The notes below the pieces were generated by a model. That model worked only from the letters and a program-made list of their open reading frames with translations. It made no database searches and was not told the DNA's origin. From Bacteroidia bacterium (GTDB lineage: Bacteria; Bacteroidota; Bacteroidia; NS11-12g; UBA955): a DNA stretch of 64,000 bases. The first letter of the stretch is position 1; each line of letters starts with the position of its first letter. This document shows positions 28,601 to 37,300 of this stretch, piece by piece. The position numbers and the translations under genes were made by a program. The DNA lies in NCBI GenBank assembly GCA_023653095.1, contig JAMNXP010000008.1, positions 37,930 to 101,929 on the forward strand. Direction: 5' to 3'.

Positions 28601-31395
28601 ATCAATGTTTGAACAACAACTCCTTCGAAGTGCAAAACGCAACAACCGTTGCTACCGAAGGTGGATCATTGAGCTATGTTTGGGATTTTGGTGATGGAAG
28701 TTCTTCAACAAGTAAAAATCCAAAGTGGAGCTTCGGAAAAGCAGATACTTATACCGTTTTCATGAAGGTGAAAAGTTCTTTCAATTGCATTGATAGCTTG
28801 AAGAAAGCAGCTGTGGTTCATCCTGAGCCTACGGTTGATTTTAATTTTGTAAAATCAGGCGCACAAACTGGATTAGATACCGTTCAATGTTTGAATACGA
28901 ATTTGTTCCAATTGAATAATTTGGCCACTGTTAGTTCGGGAACTTTGACCCATCAATGGAGTTTCGGAAATGGTCAAAATTCTGTAGGTTTGAATCCGCA
29001 GATCAAGTACAATTCTGATGGCAAATACCGAATCAGATTGATTTCAATCACCAATTTTGGTTGCAGAGATTCTTCTTTTGAGACCGTATCTGTTTACCCT
29101 GATCCAGATGCTGATTTCACCATCAACGATGTGGATCAATGTTTCCGGGGACATGAATTTGTGTTTGATAATACATCCAAAATCAAGTCAGGCAATTTGA
29201 GTTATGATTGGTTATTGGGTGATGGTTCGGTTTCATCAACTTCCAATATTCGTAAATCATATAACCAATTTGGGCAATATGCAGTGAAATTATTGGCCAC
29301 TTCTAACAAAGGTTGCAGAGATTCAATGAGTAAGAATGTTCGAGTTTATGCTCAACCTAAAGCAGCTTTTGTGACCAATGATTCTATTCAGTGTTTCAAT
29401 AACAATGATTACATTTTTGAGAATAAGTCGAGTATTGGATTTGGAACGGTTGTGAGTTTATGGAGTTTTGGGGATGCCAATTTCTCTACCTCACAGTTGG
29501 GACGACACGAATATAAAAAGGCGGGTAACTATAAAGTTCGATTGATTTCAACTTCTGCTTTTGGATGCGCTGATACATTTACCAATAGCGTGAAGGTTAC
29601 AGAAATCCCCAAAATCTCTTTCACCATGAATTCATCAGCTATGTGTGAACGCGGAAATCAATTTGTGGCTGACAATTCTTCTACTTATAGTGGAATTGAG
29701 GCTGTTACCTATATTTGGAAACTTACCGATGGATTCGTTGATTCCTCGGCTTATTTCAATTACAGCTTCGCTAAGTCAGGTAACTTTGGAATTAAGTTGA
29801 TAGGTGTAACCACTGAAGGTTGTGCTGATTCAATTTCAAAAAATGTGAGGGTATATCCTCAAGGAGTTTCCAATGTGCGCATTTTAGATACTATACAATG
29901 TTTGTATGGCAATGATTTCAGTTTCGGAAATGATTCAAAAGTGACTGGTGCCTCATTCTCTATCATGTCTTGGAACTTTGGGGATGGTATCATTGATACT
30001 GCATATAGAACCGAACCTATTTCGCATTCATACAACGATACAGGTGTATATCAGGTAGAGTTAATAACCACTACTGAGCATTTATGTACAGATATCAGCA
30101 AGGGTTTTGTAAGGGTAGTGCCAATGCCATCAGCTAAATTAAGCTTGAACCAATACGGATATTGTTTCAACGAACAACAGTTTGAGTTGGTAGACGTTTC
30201 CGAAAAAGATTCAACTTTTTCAAATCGTTGGATTTACGGAAATACGGAATCAGATAATCTAGATACTTTACGTCCAACTTTTGAAAGAGTGGGTAAATAC
30301 AGGGTCAGATTGGTTGAATACACAAGTTATGGTTGCACTGACACCACTGAGAAATTGTTGGTAGTGAATAAAATACCGATGGCCCGAATAGCGGTGAATA
30401 TCAACGAACAATGTCTAGAAAAAAATGAGTTTTTATTCAGGAATGTTTCTTTAGATGCCGATGAGCCTATGGAATTCTGGGATTTTGGTGATGGTGCCTT
30501 TGGATCTGGAAATGAAGTAATCCAAACCTACAATGAATCAGGTGATTTTGAAGTGGTGTTGGTAGTTGAAAATGATTCTAATTGTTTAGATACTGCCATG
30601 CTTACGGTGAGAGTGAATCCAACACCCGAAGCAGCTTTGTTGATAGATCCAAGTTGCGAAGGTCAACCAGTTAACATTGCATCGGGTGCCTCAATTTCTG
30701 ATGGATTTATCAATCAGTATGAATGGAACATGGGAGATGGAAGAAACTACTTCTTTGAACAACCAGAGCATACTTATAAAAAACCTGGAAAATACTACAT
30801 AACTTTAGCAATGACATCAGATCAAGGTTGTTATGCCAAATATTTAGACTCAACCAACGTGTATGAAAATCCCTTTGCCGAAATGGCTGCATTTACATAC
30901 AGAGCTACCATTTTAAAGCCGCAGGTATACTTTTTAGATGCTAGTGGTAATGCAGTTTCTTATGAATGGGATTTTGGAGATGGATCTGATTTTGCCTATG
31001 ATTATGAAGCTTATCATGATTATACCGATACAGGATTGTACAATACTCGCTTAGTAGTGTCTTCAGTGGATGGTTGTTACGATACTACTTATTCAAAAGT
31101 GCGGGTTTGGCCAGACTTTAACATCTTGTTACCCACGGCATTTTCGCCCAATGGTGATTTAAGTAACGACGTCTACCGAATAAGAGGAAATCACCATTCC
31201 ATAGATATTGCCGAATGGCAAATTTATACCAATGATGGTATCAAAGTTTTTGAATCAAATGATATTACTGACTCTTGGGATGGCACCTTTAAGGATCAGC
31301 CACTCCCTATGGGTAATTACCAATTGGTGTTGATTGTGAAAGATATATTTGGCAAACAAGCTCAGTTTAACGAAAAAATTAGTTTAGTAAGATGA
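19693..31395 (+). CDS. Giant PKD-repeat T9SS surface protein (3900 aa)
   Basis: The protein has an N-terminal hydrophobic leader (VAILLLFLMHVGRAFSA) and one atypical unit to about residue 129. About 43 PKD-like units of 81-92 residues then span residues 130-3810. A 90-residue C-terminal domain (LLPTAFSPNGDLSNDVYRI...WDGTFKDQPLPMGNY) is the gliding-motility/T9SS type B sorting signal. PKD units show the W-x-FGDG core and one cysteine near the start (DSxQC) and one near the end (GCxD), so most carry a likely internal disulfide; the last unit lacks the first cysteine. Units group into recurring types in higher-order order. The protein is expected on the cell surface as a long adhesin or filament. 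The stop overlaps the next gene by ATGA. Confidence 0.9.
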   Translation: MNVHSIKSNYRTNRFVKVAILLLFLMHVGRAFSAGSTDSCRGLILGANVNSDICFNSGSGFTNSTQDTLNYSISHSWKFDGTELSTLAVPQIGSLAVGSYTVVYRVTNAVGCWKADTFALNIVDLPTSLVTVNDASQCDNKNEFILESVSTVPSGAGTITGSDWNYGDATTGSGDSVAHTYTSNVGLLTVVHTVTTSYGCEDTSQIKLTVLQGPTAKFTIDTVNNCLRGNEFGFTENSTAGDASKKEYTWSITEKSSQTKTTSSRFTESFGTVGVKTVKLLVEDNNGCLDSMTKTLEVHIHPTANFSVNDTAQCLKGNSFVLSSSSISNVTNAALTNYWDFKDGSNSTSANPSKTYASSGRREVELIVTNDKGCSDTTVGVAHSYQDPDVKFTIDDSTQCFDTHKYKLTNTTQNFASSINYTWSFGDSSTSVAFNAVKVYSFTGRKQVSLIGVDSRGCRDTFSEGVYTVPMPKALATVNDADQCDNSNLFILETNSTVPAGAGSISSTWNFGNGATSAGDSVGYHYSTLTGNVTVIHTVTSSYGCIDTNQIKLKVFNGPIAKFTIDTVNNCLRGNTFGFTENSTVGDASKKSFTWNFDGFSPLTRLVSSRFTQGFLAAGSQNIKLMVEDNNGCKDSITKSVIVQNHPIALISKIGADSCQDIASKFNVVDLKAPKPVGVSWLFSDNQTFTDSIITVSFSFDGQKSARAIVTNAVGCRDTAIRVFKVYRNPVANFKFTDSAVCLRGNEVEINQTSSNVHGTLSTATWNFGDGSGVTQNNAATFKKSYSSAGTYTVKMIYTNSLGCGDTLTKLVTVLPMPKAQFAWVDSLQCRTGNGFSAINQSKSNVTGHTLNYVWDFGDSTSSTLANPSLSYAYDGTKTVRLSVNSSEGCKDTFISQVIVYPQPRVGFTINDVDQCVNNDVFAFNDTSKVITGGGTLSRLWNLGDGGSANTLSPTRSYSSSGNRNIKLVVTTSNGCKDSVSKSITVFAKPESRFSKLNPDSCLNTTWNFRVRDALSTTMTSVAWTVSGSTNYSDSLISHHFSTNGTHTVGLIIGNADGCFDTASHQVRVFKNPVASYTVDDSAQCFAVNYFKFQVGSTSPNGLSLKHSWDFGDTSGSSALKPVKVFASIGRRSVYLKSTDTRGCADSFRQDIYVAPYPVSNFTIKDSVQCENHNLYVFEDASSILSGGGSLSSQWIYGDNTTASGDSVAHNYATKTGYIKVQHKSISSYGCRDSSIQTVHVRKGPDAVIGLDTVLYCIRGNEFGATDLSVKGEGNKTKFTWTWGDGNVDVKSTPSRFTYSYANTGTYTIKLLVEDQYSCIDSISKSTTVHPNPTAQFAIVDSLQCFNANSFSFAQQSTSNTTNSVLSYAWTFGDGGTSTVSSPTHSYSVYGSRDLQLRVTNVFGCKDTFDSKARVYSLPVVKFTVNDSTQCENNQLFNYQDLSSIPSGEGNISRNWTLGDGSQSTASDFSYRYSGHDTVIVKLVQTSSFGCKDSLSKRIEVLRKPQIRFAKIGADSCRNTPSKFKAWDADVVKPLSVSWLFSDNQTFNDSIITASFAVEGQKSLRVIVGNSSGCTDTINRIFNVYENPHAGFFITDSALCFRGNEFEFNDTTSINNGTVSQLIWDFGDGKSQTKTTNAAVYNRYADTGNYTVKLRITNTLGCGDTITRKLRVLPQPKAVFTHADSLQCRTNNSFEFNNNSVSNSSTTSLTYDWRFGDSTTSASLSPVKSYVYDGVKNLILYVENGEGCRDTFNSTLEVYPQSVVDFSINDVDQCENNNLFQFTGNSTTGARGGYLYSKWIFGDGATDTSRNTSHRYTAHANHQVKLVVTTFYGCKDSISKGVTVFKKPTGLYTKITKDSCLNNSHSFKVEDLDQPTMTSVTWEFNDGVNFTDSIINRTFVADGQKSANLYVQNANGCFDSIYPKFRIYDNPIANFTRKDTFLCLEGNNFELTSTATSKYGSLNHYKWEFGDGQTGASKNFNHSYIDSGYYDITYRVVNTLGCGDSVTKVVRVNPNPRVHFNADLYQQCWHSNLTQFTDSSESNLKGRSTLTNAWNFGDSLTSASANPQKTYQWYGVKTIQLIATNDEGCSDTVKRSIEIKPEPIAKFKIDNSAQCVNDNEFNFLDTTLTRQRGGTHTVSWKFADGDTSSLKSFARSKNQVGTLGMKMIATSEFGCQDSIEKSIRLFAKPQAVVKYLSQDSCLSTKAKLQAVNAAGNGIRTATWSYDDGTGSTGVNASKKYTNTGIKKVVLNLENTNYCRDTVEFKYTVRANPKSYFVASKYSLCERGNLVVFKDSSNAVEGQIDSLVWDFNNGVRLGKIGKDTAHYSFGVARVYTVKQVAVNSFGCQDSSTQKVTILANPDADFDIDQNSQCLSGNAFTLTNNTNPNNGNSAMNFFWSFGDSTNSSSKNPKKTYAFDGTKAIRLIASNSDGCLDTIDKTVLVRPQPKAKFAINTVNQCVNAQSYVFTDQSTVKSGGGSLSRVWNLGDGTVSNQTIVNGVNYKSAGVYTVKLTSRTTFNCIDTVIQQIRVFPKPTVAFTVNQDTQCLVGNAYSFNNTSTIATGGGTLAYAWTFGNGGSSSNTHPTLSYGQYGSYIVELKATSSNGCIEILKKNIAVVANPSVNFVFSTADKQCKSVNAFKMTNQTNLLNGLSAKYTWNYGDNSSSSGVDGSRTYSQSGNYSVKLLAVNSNGCTDSVSKTLTVYPDPVADFSINQSGQCINDQLFDFKNNSSVAFGGGTLSQIWNSNDSLISTAQNITATFKEVKSYSIKMVSLSSLGCKDSLSKNIVVYPKPQADFAINNSQQCLQNNKFDYTNNSKISSGSLNYVWSYGDASGSTAVSPTKNYSAYGSYTVKLMSISGFGCKDSVIKTVKVHSQPTVQFSLSDTASCLYQNQFNFNNQSSNADGSSLNHTWLYSDGTSQSSLNSVKSFSNSGRYLVKLRTQSSFGCSDSMVKWVRVYPQPLPSFSLVKANQCLNNNSFEVQNATTVATEGGSLSYVWDFGDGSSSTSKNPKWSFGKADTYTVFMKVKSSFNCIDSLKKAAVVHPEPTVDFNFVKSGAQTGLDTVQCLNTNLFQLNNLATVSSGTLTHQWSFGNGQNSVGLNPQIKYNSDGKYRIRLISITNFGCRDSSFETVSVYPDPDADFTINDVDQCFRGHEFVFDNTSKIKSGNLSYDWLLGDGSVSSTSNIRKSYNQFGQYAVKLLATSNKGCRDSMSKNVRVYAQPKAAFVTNDSIQCFNNNDYIFENKSSIGFGTVVSLWSFGDANFSTSQLGRHEYKKAGNYKVRLISTSAFGCADTFTNSVKVTEIPKISFTMNSSAMCERGNQFVADNSSTYSGIEAVTYIWKLTDGFVDSSAYFNYSFAKSGNFGIKLIGVTTEGCADSISKNVRVYPQGVSNVRILDTIQCLYGNDFSFGNDSKVTGASFSIMSWNFGDGIIDTAYRTEPISHSYNDTGVYQVELITTTEHLCTDISKGFVRVVPMPSAKLSLNQYGYCFNEQQFELVDVSEKDSTFSNRWIYGNTESDNLDTLRPTFERVGKYRVRLVEYTSYGCTDTTEKLLVVNKIPMARIAVNINEQCLEKNEFLFRNVSLDADEPMEFWDFGDGAFGSGNEVIQTYNESGDFEVVLVVENDSNCLDTAMLTVRVNPTPEAALLIDPSCEGQPVNIASGASISDGFINQYEWNMGDGRNYFFEQPEHTYKKPGKYYITLAMTSDQGCYAKYLDSTNVYENPFAEMAAFTYRATILKPQVYFLDASGNAVSYEWDFGDGSDFAYDYEAYHDYTDTGLYNTRLVVSSVDGCYDTTYSKVRVWPDFNILLPTAFSPNGDLSNDVYRIRGNHHSIDIAEWQIYTNDGIKVFESNDITDSWDGTFKDQPLPMGNYQLVLIVKDIFGKQAQFNEKISLVR

Positions 31396-34300
31396 GAAAA
31401 GCATTAATTTTTAGCCTCTTTTCAACGCTGTTGGGATATGCTTTTTCTCAAAGTTTACCCGTTTTGTCTTTGCAAAGCAAGACGGATATTAGTTGTAACG
31501 GACTTTCCAACGGACAAGTTGTTTTTTCGGTTTCAGGTGGAAGAGGACCCCTAGTATTTTCACTGAATGGGGTGAATCAGTCATCAGGAACATTCTCAGG
31601 GCTAAACGCTGGTGGTTTTAAGTTTTTTGTTACAGATAGCGTTGGTGCTCAAGATTCTCTGGTTGTTTCATTGACGGAGCCCAATAAATTAGTTGCTCAA
31701 TTCACGGTATCTCAACCCAGTTGCAAGTATAAATCGGATGGTTCTATACAAACCAATATTACTGGAGGAACTGGGAATAAGAGTATTAAGTGGACAGATT
31801 CTGCAGGTTTTACGGCAAGCACAGTTAACCTCAGTTATTTACCCGAGGGGAAGTACTTTCTCAGAATCACTGATGCCAATGGATGCAAGCTTGATACAAT
31901 GGTTGCGTTGGAACATTCGGTGAAAATAGGATTATCAATTACCACTAATGACATTACATGTAATGGATTAATCAATGGCACGGCTGTAGTAAATGTTTTA
32001 GGAACAGGAACTTCTTATTCCCAAGTATGGACAGGCCCCAATGCATATTCCTCAACGTTGAAGTCCATTTCAAGTTTGTCCGCAGGAAGTTATTTGGTTA
32101 AAGTCACCGAAACCGTTTCAGGTTGTAGTGCATTGATGTCTGCTACCATCGTAAATCCAACTAAACTAAAAGTAGAAATCACAGCAATTAGAGCGGCTTT
32201 GTGTAACAGTTCGTCTGATGGACAGATGAATATAAAAGTAACCGGTGGTAGAGAGCCTTATTTATATTCATGGTCTGGCCCCAATAGTTATTTTTCAAGT
32301 AAATCAAATATTTCTGATGCGGCTGCTGGTACTTATATCATTTCTACTACTGATTCTAGTGGATGTTCAGCAGCTGATACGGGTATTTTAAATGAGCCTG
32401 CTGCTTTAAGCATTATACCTACTATCACTGATGTAAGGTGTTTTGGGCAATCTAACGGACAAATCAATCTGAATGTGAATGGAGGTGTTAAACCATATGC
32501 TTACAGCTGGTCAAATTCGCAATCTACCAAAGACATTACCACGTTATCTTCGGGCGTATATGGCTTGACATTGGTAGATAGTAATGGATGTAAACTCACT
32601 CGTAATTACAGCGTTTCAAGTCCCACAAAACTAGAATTATCATACAATAGCAACTCTGTTAAATGCAACGGTGGAAGTGATGGAAGTATTACCTTATTGG
32701 CTACTGGGGGATCTTTCCCATGGAGTTACAAAGTATCAGGTCCCTCTAGTTACCTTTCAACTTCTGTAACCAACAAGAATTTGGTTGCAGGAACTTACAG
32801 TCTGATGTTGACTGACAATAACGGTTGCAAAGATTCGGAAGTAGTAAATATTACTCAACCAAATAAGCTCATTGCAGTGCATACAACCACACAGCCCTTA
32901 TGCTTTGGATTGAAAGGTGGGATGAGTTTGAATGTTAGTGGGGGAACTTCTCCTTATTCTTATGAATGGTTGGATGGAAATTCAGCACTTTATTCAGCCA
33001 CTCAAAACGTAATTTCTGCTGACGTTGGGAAGTATACTTACACTGTAATTGATGCGAATCAATGCAATTTTTCAGATACTTTGAGCATTTACCAACCCGC
33101 AGAATTGAATCTTAAATTGAAGTCAACTACTTTACCTGTTTGTATCAAAGACATGACTGGTTCTGCTTCTTTGGGATGTTTGGGCGGTGTACGTCCTTAT
33201 AATTTTCAAATCAACTCTAGTTCTTTAGTAACAGACTCCTTATTCAAGAATTTGGGAGTGGGTAGTTATGTAGTTACTGTCAAAGATAAAAATGCCTGCA
33301 TTGATACGGTGTCATTTGCATTAAAGAATAACGATAGTCAAAAACCAACCGTAGTTCTTAAAAATATTACCAGATACCTGAACAATTCAGGTAAGGTTAC
33401 AGTGTCAGTGTCTGAAGTGGAACAGAATATCTCCGATAATTGTGAATTGAAGACGGTTAGCCTGTCAAAAACAGACTTTGATTGCAGCAATTTAGGAATA
33501 AATACGGTTCAGGTTACGGCTGTAGATGCATCCGGAAATTCTCAATCAAATAACTGCACCATCACTGTCTTAGATACAATTAAGCCGGTTCTAAAGGCTC
33601 AATCTGTGAATGTGTATCTGAATGCTTCAGGCAAAGGAAGTATTTCTGCATCGCAAGCAAATAACGGAAGTTCTGATAATTGTTCTATTGCTCAATATGC
33701 ACTAGCCAAAACGCAATTTGATTGTTCAAACTTGGGGAGTAATTCAGTGTTGTTCAGTGCCACTGACGGCAGTGGAAATAGCAGTTCAGCGCAAGTCCAA
33801 ATTCAGGTTCAGGATACACTAAAACCTGTTTTAAAATACAAGAACATCATAGTTTTCTTGAACTCATCGGGATCAGTGAGTATAACTCCAGCAGATGTAG
33901 ATGATGGAAGTACAGATAATTGTCAAATTTCAAAATACGAAATCAGTCAATCTACCTTCAATTGCAACAATCTAGGAACAAATTTTATTGATTTTAAAAT
34001 CTACGATCCTGCACAAAATGTAAGTAGCCAATCGGTGAGGGTTACCGTTCAAGATTCCTTCAAGCCAGTATCTAAAACCAAGCCCGTAACATTGCATTTG
34101 AACCAATACGGATTCTCAGTACTGTCCCCATCAGATTTAGATGATGGAAGTACTGATAATTGCAAGATTGCCACACGTTCTATTTCGCAGTCGGTTTTCA
34201 CGTGCGGTAACTTAGGGTCAAATTTGGTGGGTTATACTTTGACCGATCCATCTGGAAATACTAATTCCACGCAAGTTTCAGTTACGGTTAAAGATACGTC

Positions 34301-37300
34301 CAAACCCATCAATAAAGTAAGAAACGGCATCGCTTATCTTGATAAAAACGGATTTGCCGTTACCACTTATTTTGATATTGATAACGGTACTTCAGATAAC
34401 TGTGGAGTCGATAAAATTAGCTTAAGTAAAGATCGATTTACTTGTCAAGATTTGGGGCAGAATACTATAGATTTTACCAGTTACGATAAGTCTGGAAACT
34501 CATCGGTTTCGGTCGTGAATATTAACGTATTAGATACGGTAAAGCCGGTGTTGAGGGCATCTAATAGAACCGTTGTATTGGATTCAACGGGTAGATTTTC
34601 AGTGACCCCCATGTATTTTGATGATGGTAGTTATGATAATTGCAAAATTACCAAGCGCACCCTTACTCAATCATCATTTGATTGCTCTGATGTGGGTAAT
34701 AAATTAATCATTTATACCATTTCTGATACTTCTGGTAACAGCTCTCTAGCCATTCTGAATGTGAGTATTTTAGATACACTAGCACCTAGGATTTTTGTTG
34801 AAAATAAGACGGTTTATTTAGATTCCCAAGGTAGGACTAATTTATCAGTTAGTGCCTTTGCGTCAAAATGTTATGACAACTGCTCAATTTCTCAACTTTA
34901 CCTTTCTGACTCTACCTATGATTGTTCTGAACGAGGTACTCGCGTAGTTCAATTAATTGCTACTGACCCAAGTGGAAATAGGGCAGTAAAATCGTTCTTG
35001 GTAAATGTTTTGGATACATTGTCGCCTGAGGTCTTCACCAAAACAGCAACTATTTACATTGATACAGCGGGTAGGGCTACTTTATCAGTGCAGCAAGTTT
35101 TAGATTCCTTATATGAAAACTGTGGAAGTGCGCAAGTTTACTTGACTCAAAATGAATTTGGAATCAAAGACATCGGTGAAAATTTTGTTTTTGCCTACGC
35201 TTTTGACCAAGCCGGGAATAGATCTAAAAACATCTATGCTAAGGTCAATGTTGAAATTGGAGATGCAGATAGAGATAGCATTCCTGATTACATTGAAGGT
35301 TCCCAAGATTTTGATGGTGATGGTGTACCCAACTACCGCGACCATGATTCTGATAACGACGGTGTTTTGGACCGTTTTGAAAATAGCGGATTGAGGATAT
35401 TGTTGGATTTAGATCAAGATGGATTCTACAATGTTTATGATGTAGATACTGATGGTGATCAAATTTACGATGTTGCAGAGGTCAACGGTTTTGATCCAGA
35501 CCAAAATGGAACTGTTGGAATTGGAAGAGTTACTGTAAATAACAGAGGAATTCCAGTTCTGGCTAGTGGAGGAGATGGATACGGTTTAATGGATACTGAC
35601 GGTGATGGTATTGCTGATTATAAAGATGTAGATTCTGACCAAGATGGTATTTCAGACAAGACTGAGAACTTTGGAAAACGTGAATTTGTAGATTCTGATG
35701 GCGATGGAAAACCCAATTTTAGAGATGAAGATTCTGATGCGGATGGAATCTCTGATTTGATTGAAACAATTGATGATTTCGATAGAGATGGTACTTCTAA
35801 CTACCTCGACAGAGATTCAGACAATGACCAAATTTTAGATCTTTTTGAAACCAACAACGATGAAGACGGTGACGGTTTTGGGAATTATTTGGACTTAGAT
35901 TCTGATGCTGATGGAATTTACGATGATCTAGAAGGTGAGCAAGACCTTGATAAAGACGGCAAAGGCAACTGGATTGACAAAGATTCTGATAATGATGGTA
36001 TTCCTGATAATTTAGAGGGCAATGACGATACCGATTCTGATGGAACTCCTGACTTTAAAGATCCTGATAGTGATAATGATGGTATTCTCGATTGGATAGA
36101 AGCCATTCCATTTGACTCCAACGGTATACCAGCAGATAGTGATTCAGACGGTGAATTTGATTTTAGGGATTTTGATAGTGACAATGATGGTATTGTTGAT
36201 TACGACGAGGGGTACCCTAATATACCAGACACTGATGGAGATGGTATACCTGATTATAGAGATGACGACAGTGATAACGATGGAGTTTTAGATTTCCTTG
36301 AAGGCAATAAAGACACTGATAATGACGGTTTAATTGATGCCATTGATCCTGATTCTGACGACGATGGTATTCAAGACGTCATTGAAGGATATGCTGATTT
36401 GGATGGCGACGGAATCGTAAACTCACTGGATTTAGATTCCGATAACGATGGAATTAACGACATCATGGAAGCTGGGGGTATTGATTTAGACGGTAATGGA
36501 ATGCTAGATACCCTCGAAGTATTAGTTCCAGTTGATGCAGATGGCGATGGAATTCTCAATCAAAATGACATTGATTCTGATGGTGATGGCATCTACGATA
36601 TCGTTGAAACTGGATTGTTCTACACAGATTTGAATGGCGATGGTAGAGTTGACGGCATAGACACCGATCGTGATGGCATTCAAGATGAAGCAGACGGAAT
36701 TTCCGGGGTTTTTGGTGACTTATATGATAAGGACGCCGTAGATACTGACAGCGATGGAATCAGAGATTTTGAAGATCTTGATTCTGACGATGATGGTATA
36801 GATGATGAAATAGAAACATCTGATGATTATGATTTCGATGGGTTGCCAAATTATTTAGATGATGACAGTGACAGTGATGAAATTAGTGATTTACAGGAAA
36901 CCGCTTTTGATAATGATGGTGATGGGGTAGAGAACTTCCTTGATTTAGACTCAGATGGCGATTCAATTACAGACCTTATTGAAACGCAATCTGATTATGA
37001 TGGCGATGGAGTTCCAAATTACTTAGACTTAGATTCTGACAATGACGAAATGCCCGATTCAGAAGAAGGTGAAATTGATAATGATAAGAACTCTTTTGCT
37101 GACTTTGTAGATCCGCACACCTTTGTGCCTGAAATTTTCACCCCTAACAGCGATGGGGTAAATGATGTTCTCTTTATTAGAGGACTTAAAAACTTCCCCG
37201 ATGCATCTTTGGTTGTATTCAATCAATGGGGTATGATTGTTTTCGATAGTAAAGGCAAATATATGAATGATTGGGACGGTACTTTTAGAGGCGAATCAAG

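Noticed and set aside
20000..31000. Minus-strand frames inside the PKD gene
   Set aside because: They are shadows of the strongly periodic coding strand.
35918..36184. Serine-rich minus-strand frame
   Set aside because: It is the antisense of the D-rich calcium-binding region, where GAT/GAC codons read backwards give Ser-rich peptides.
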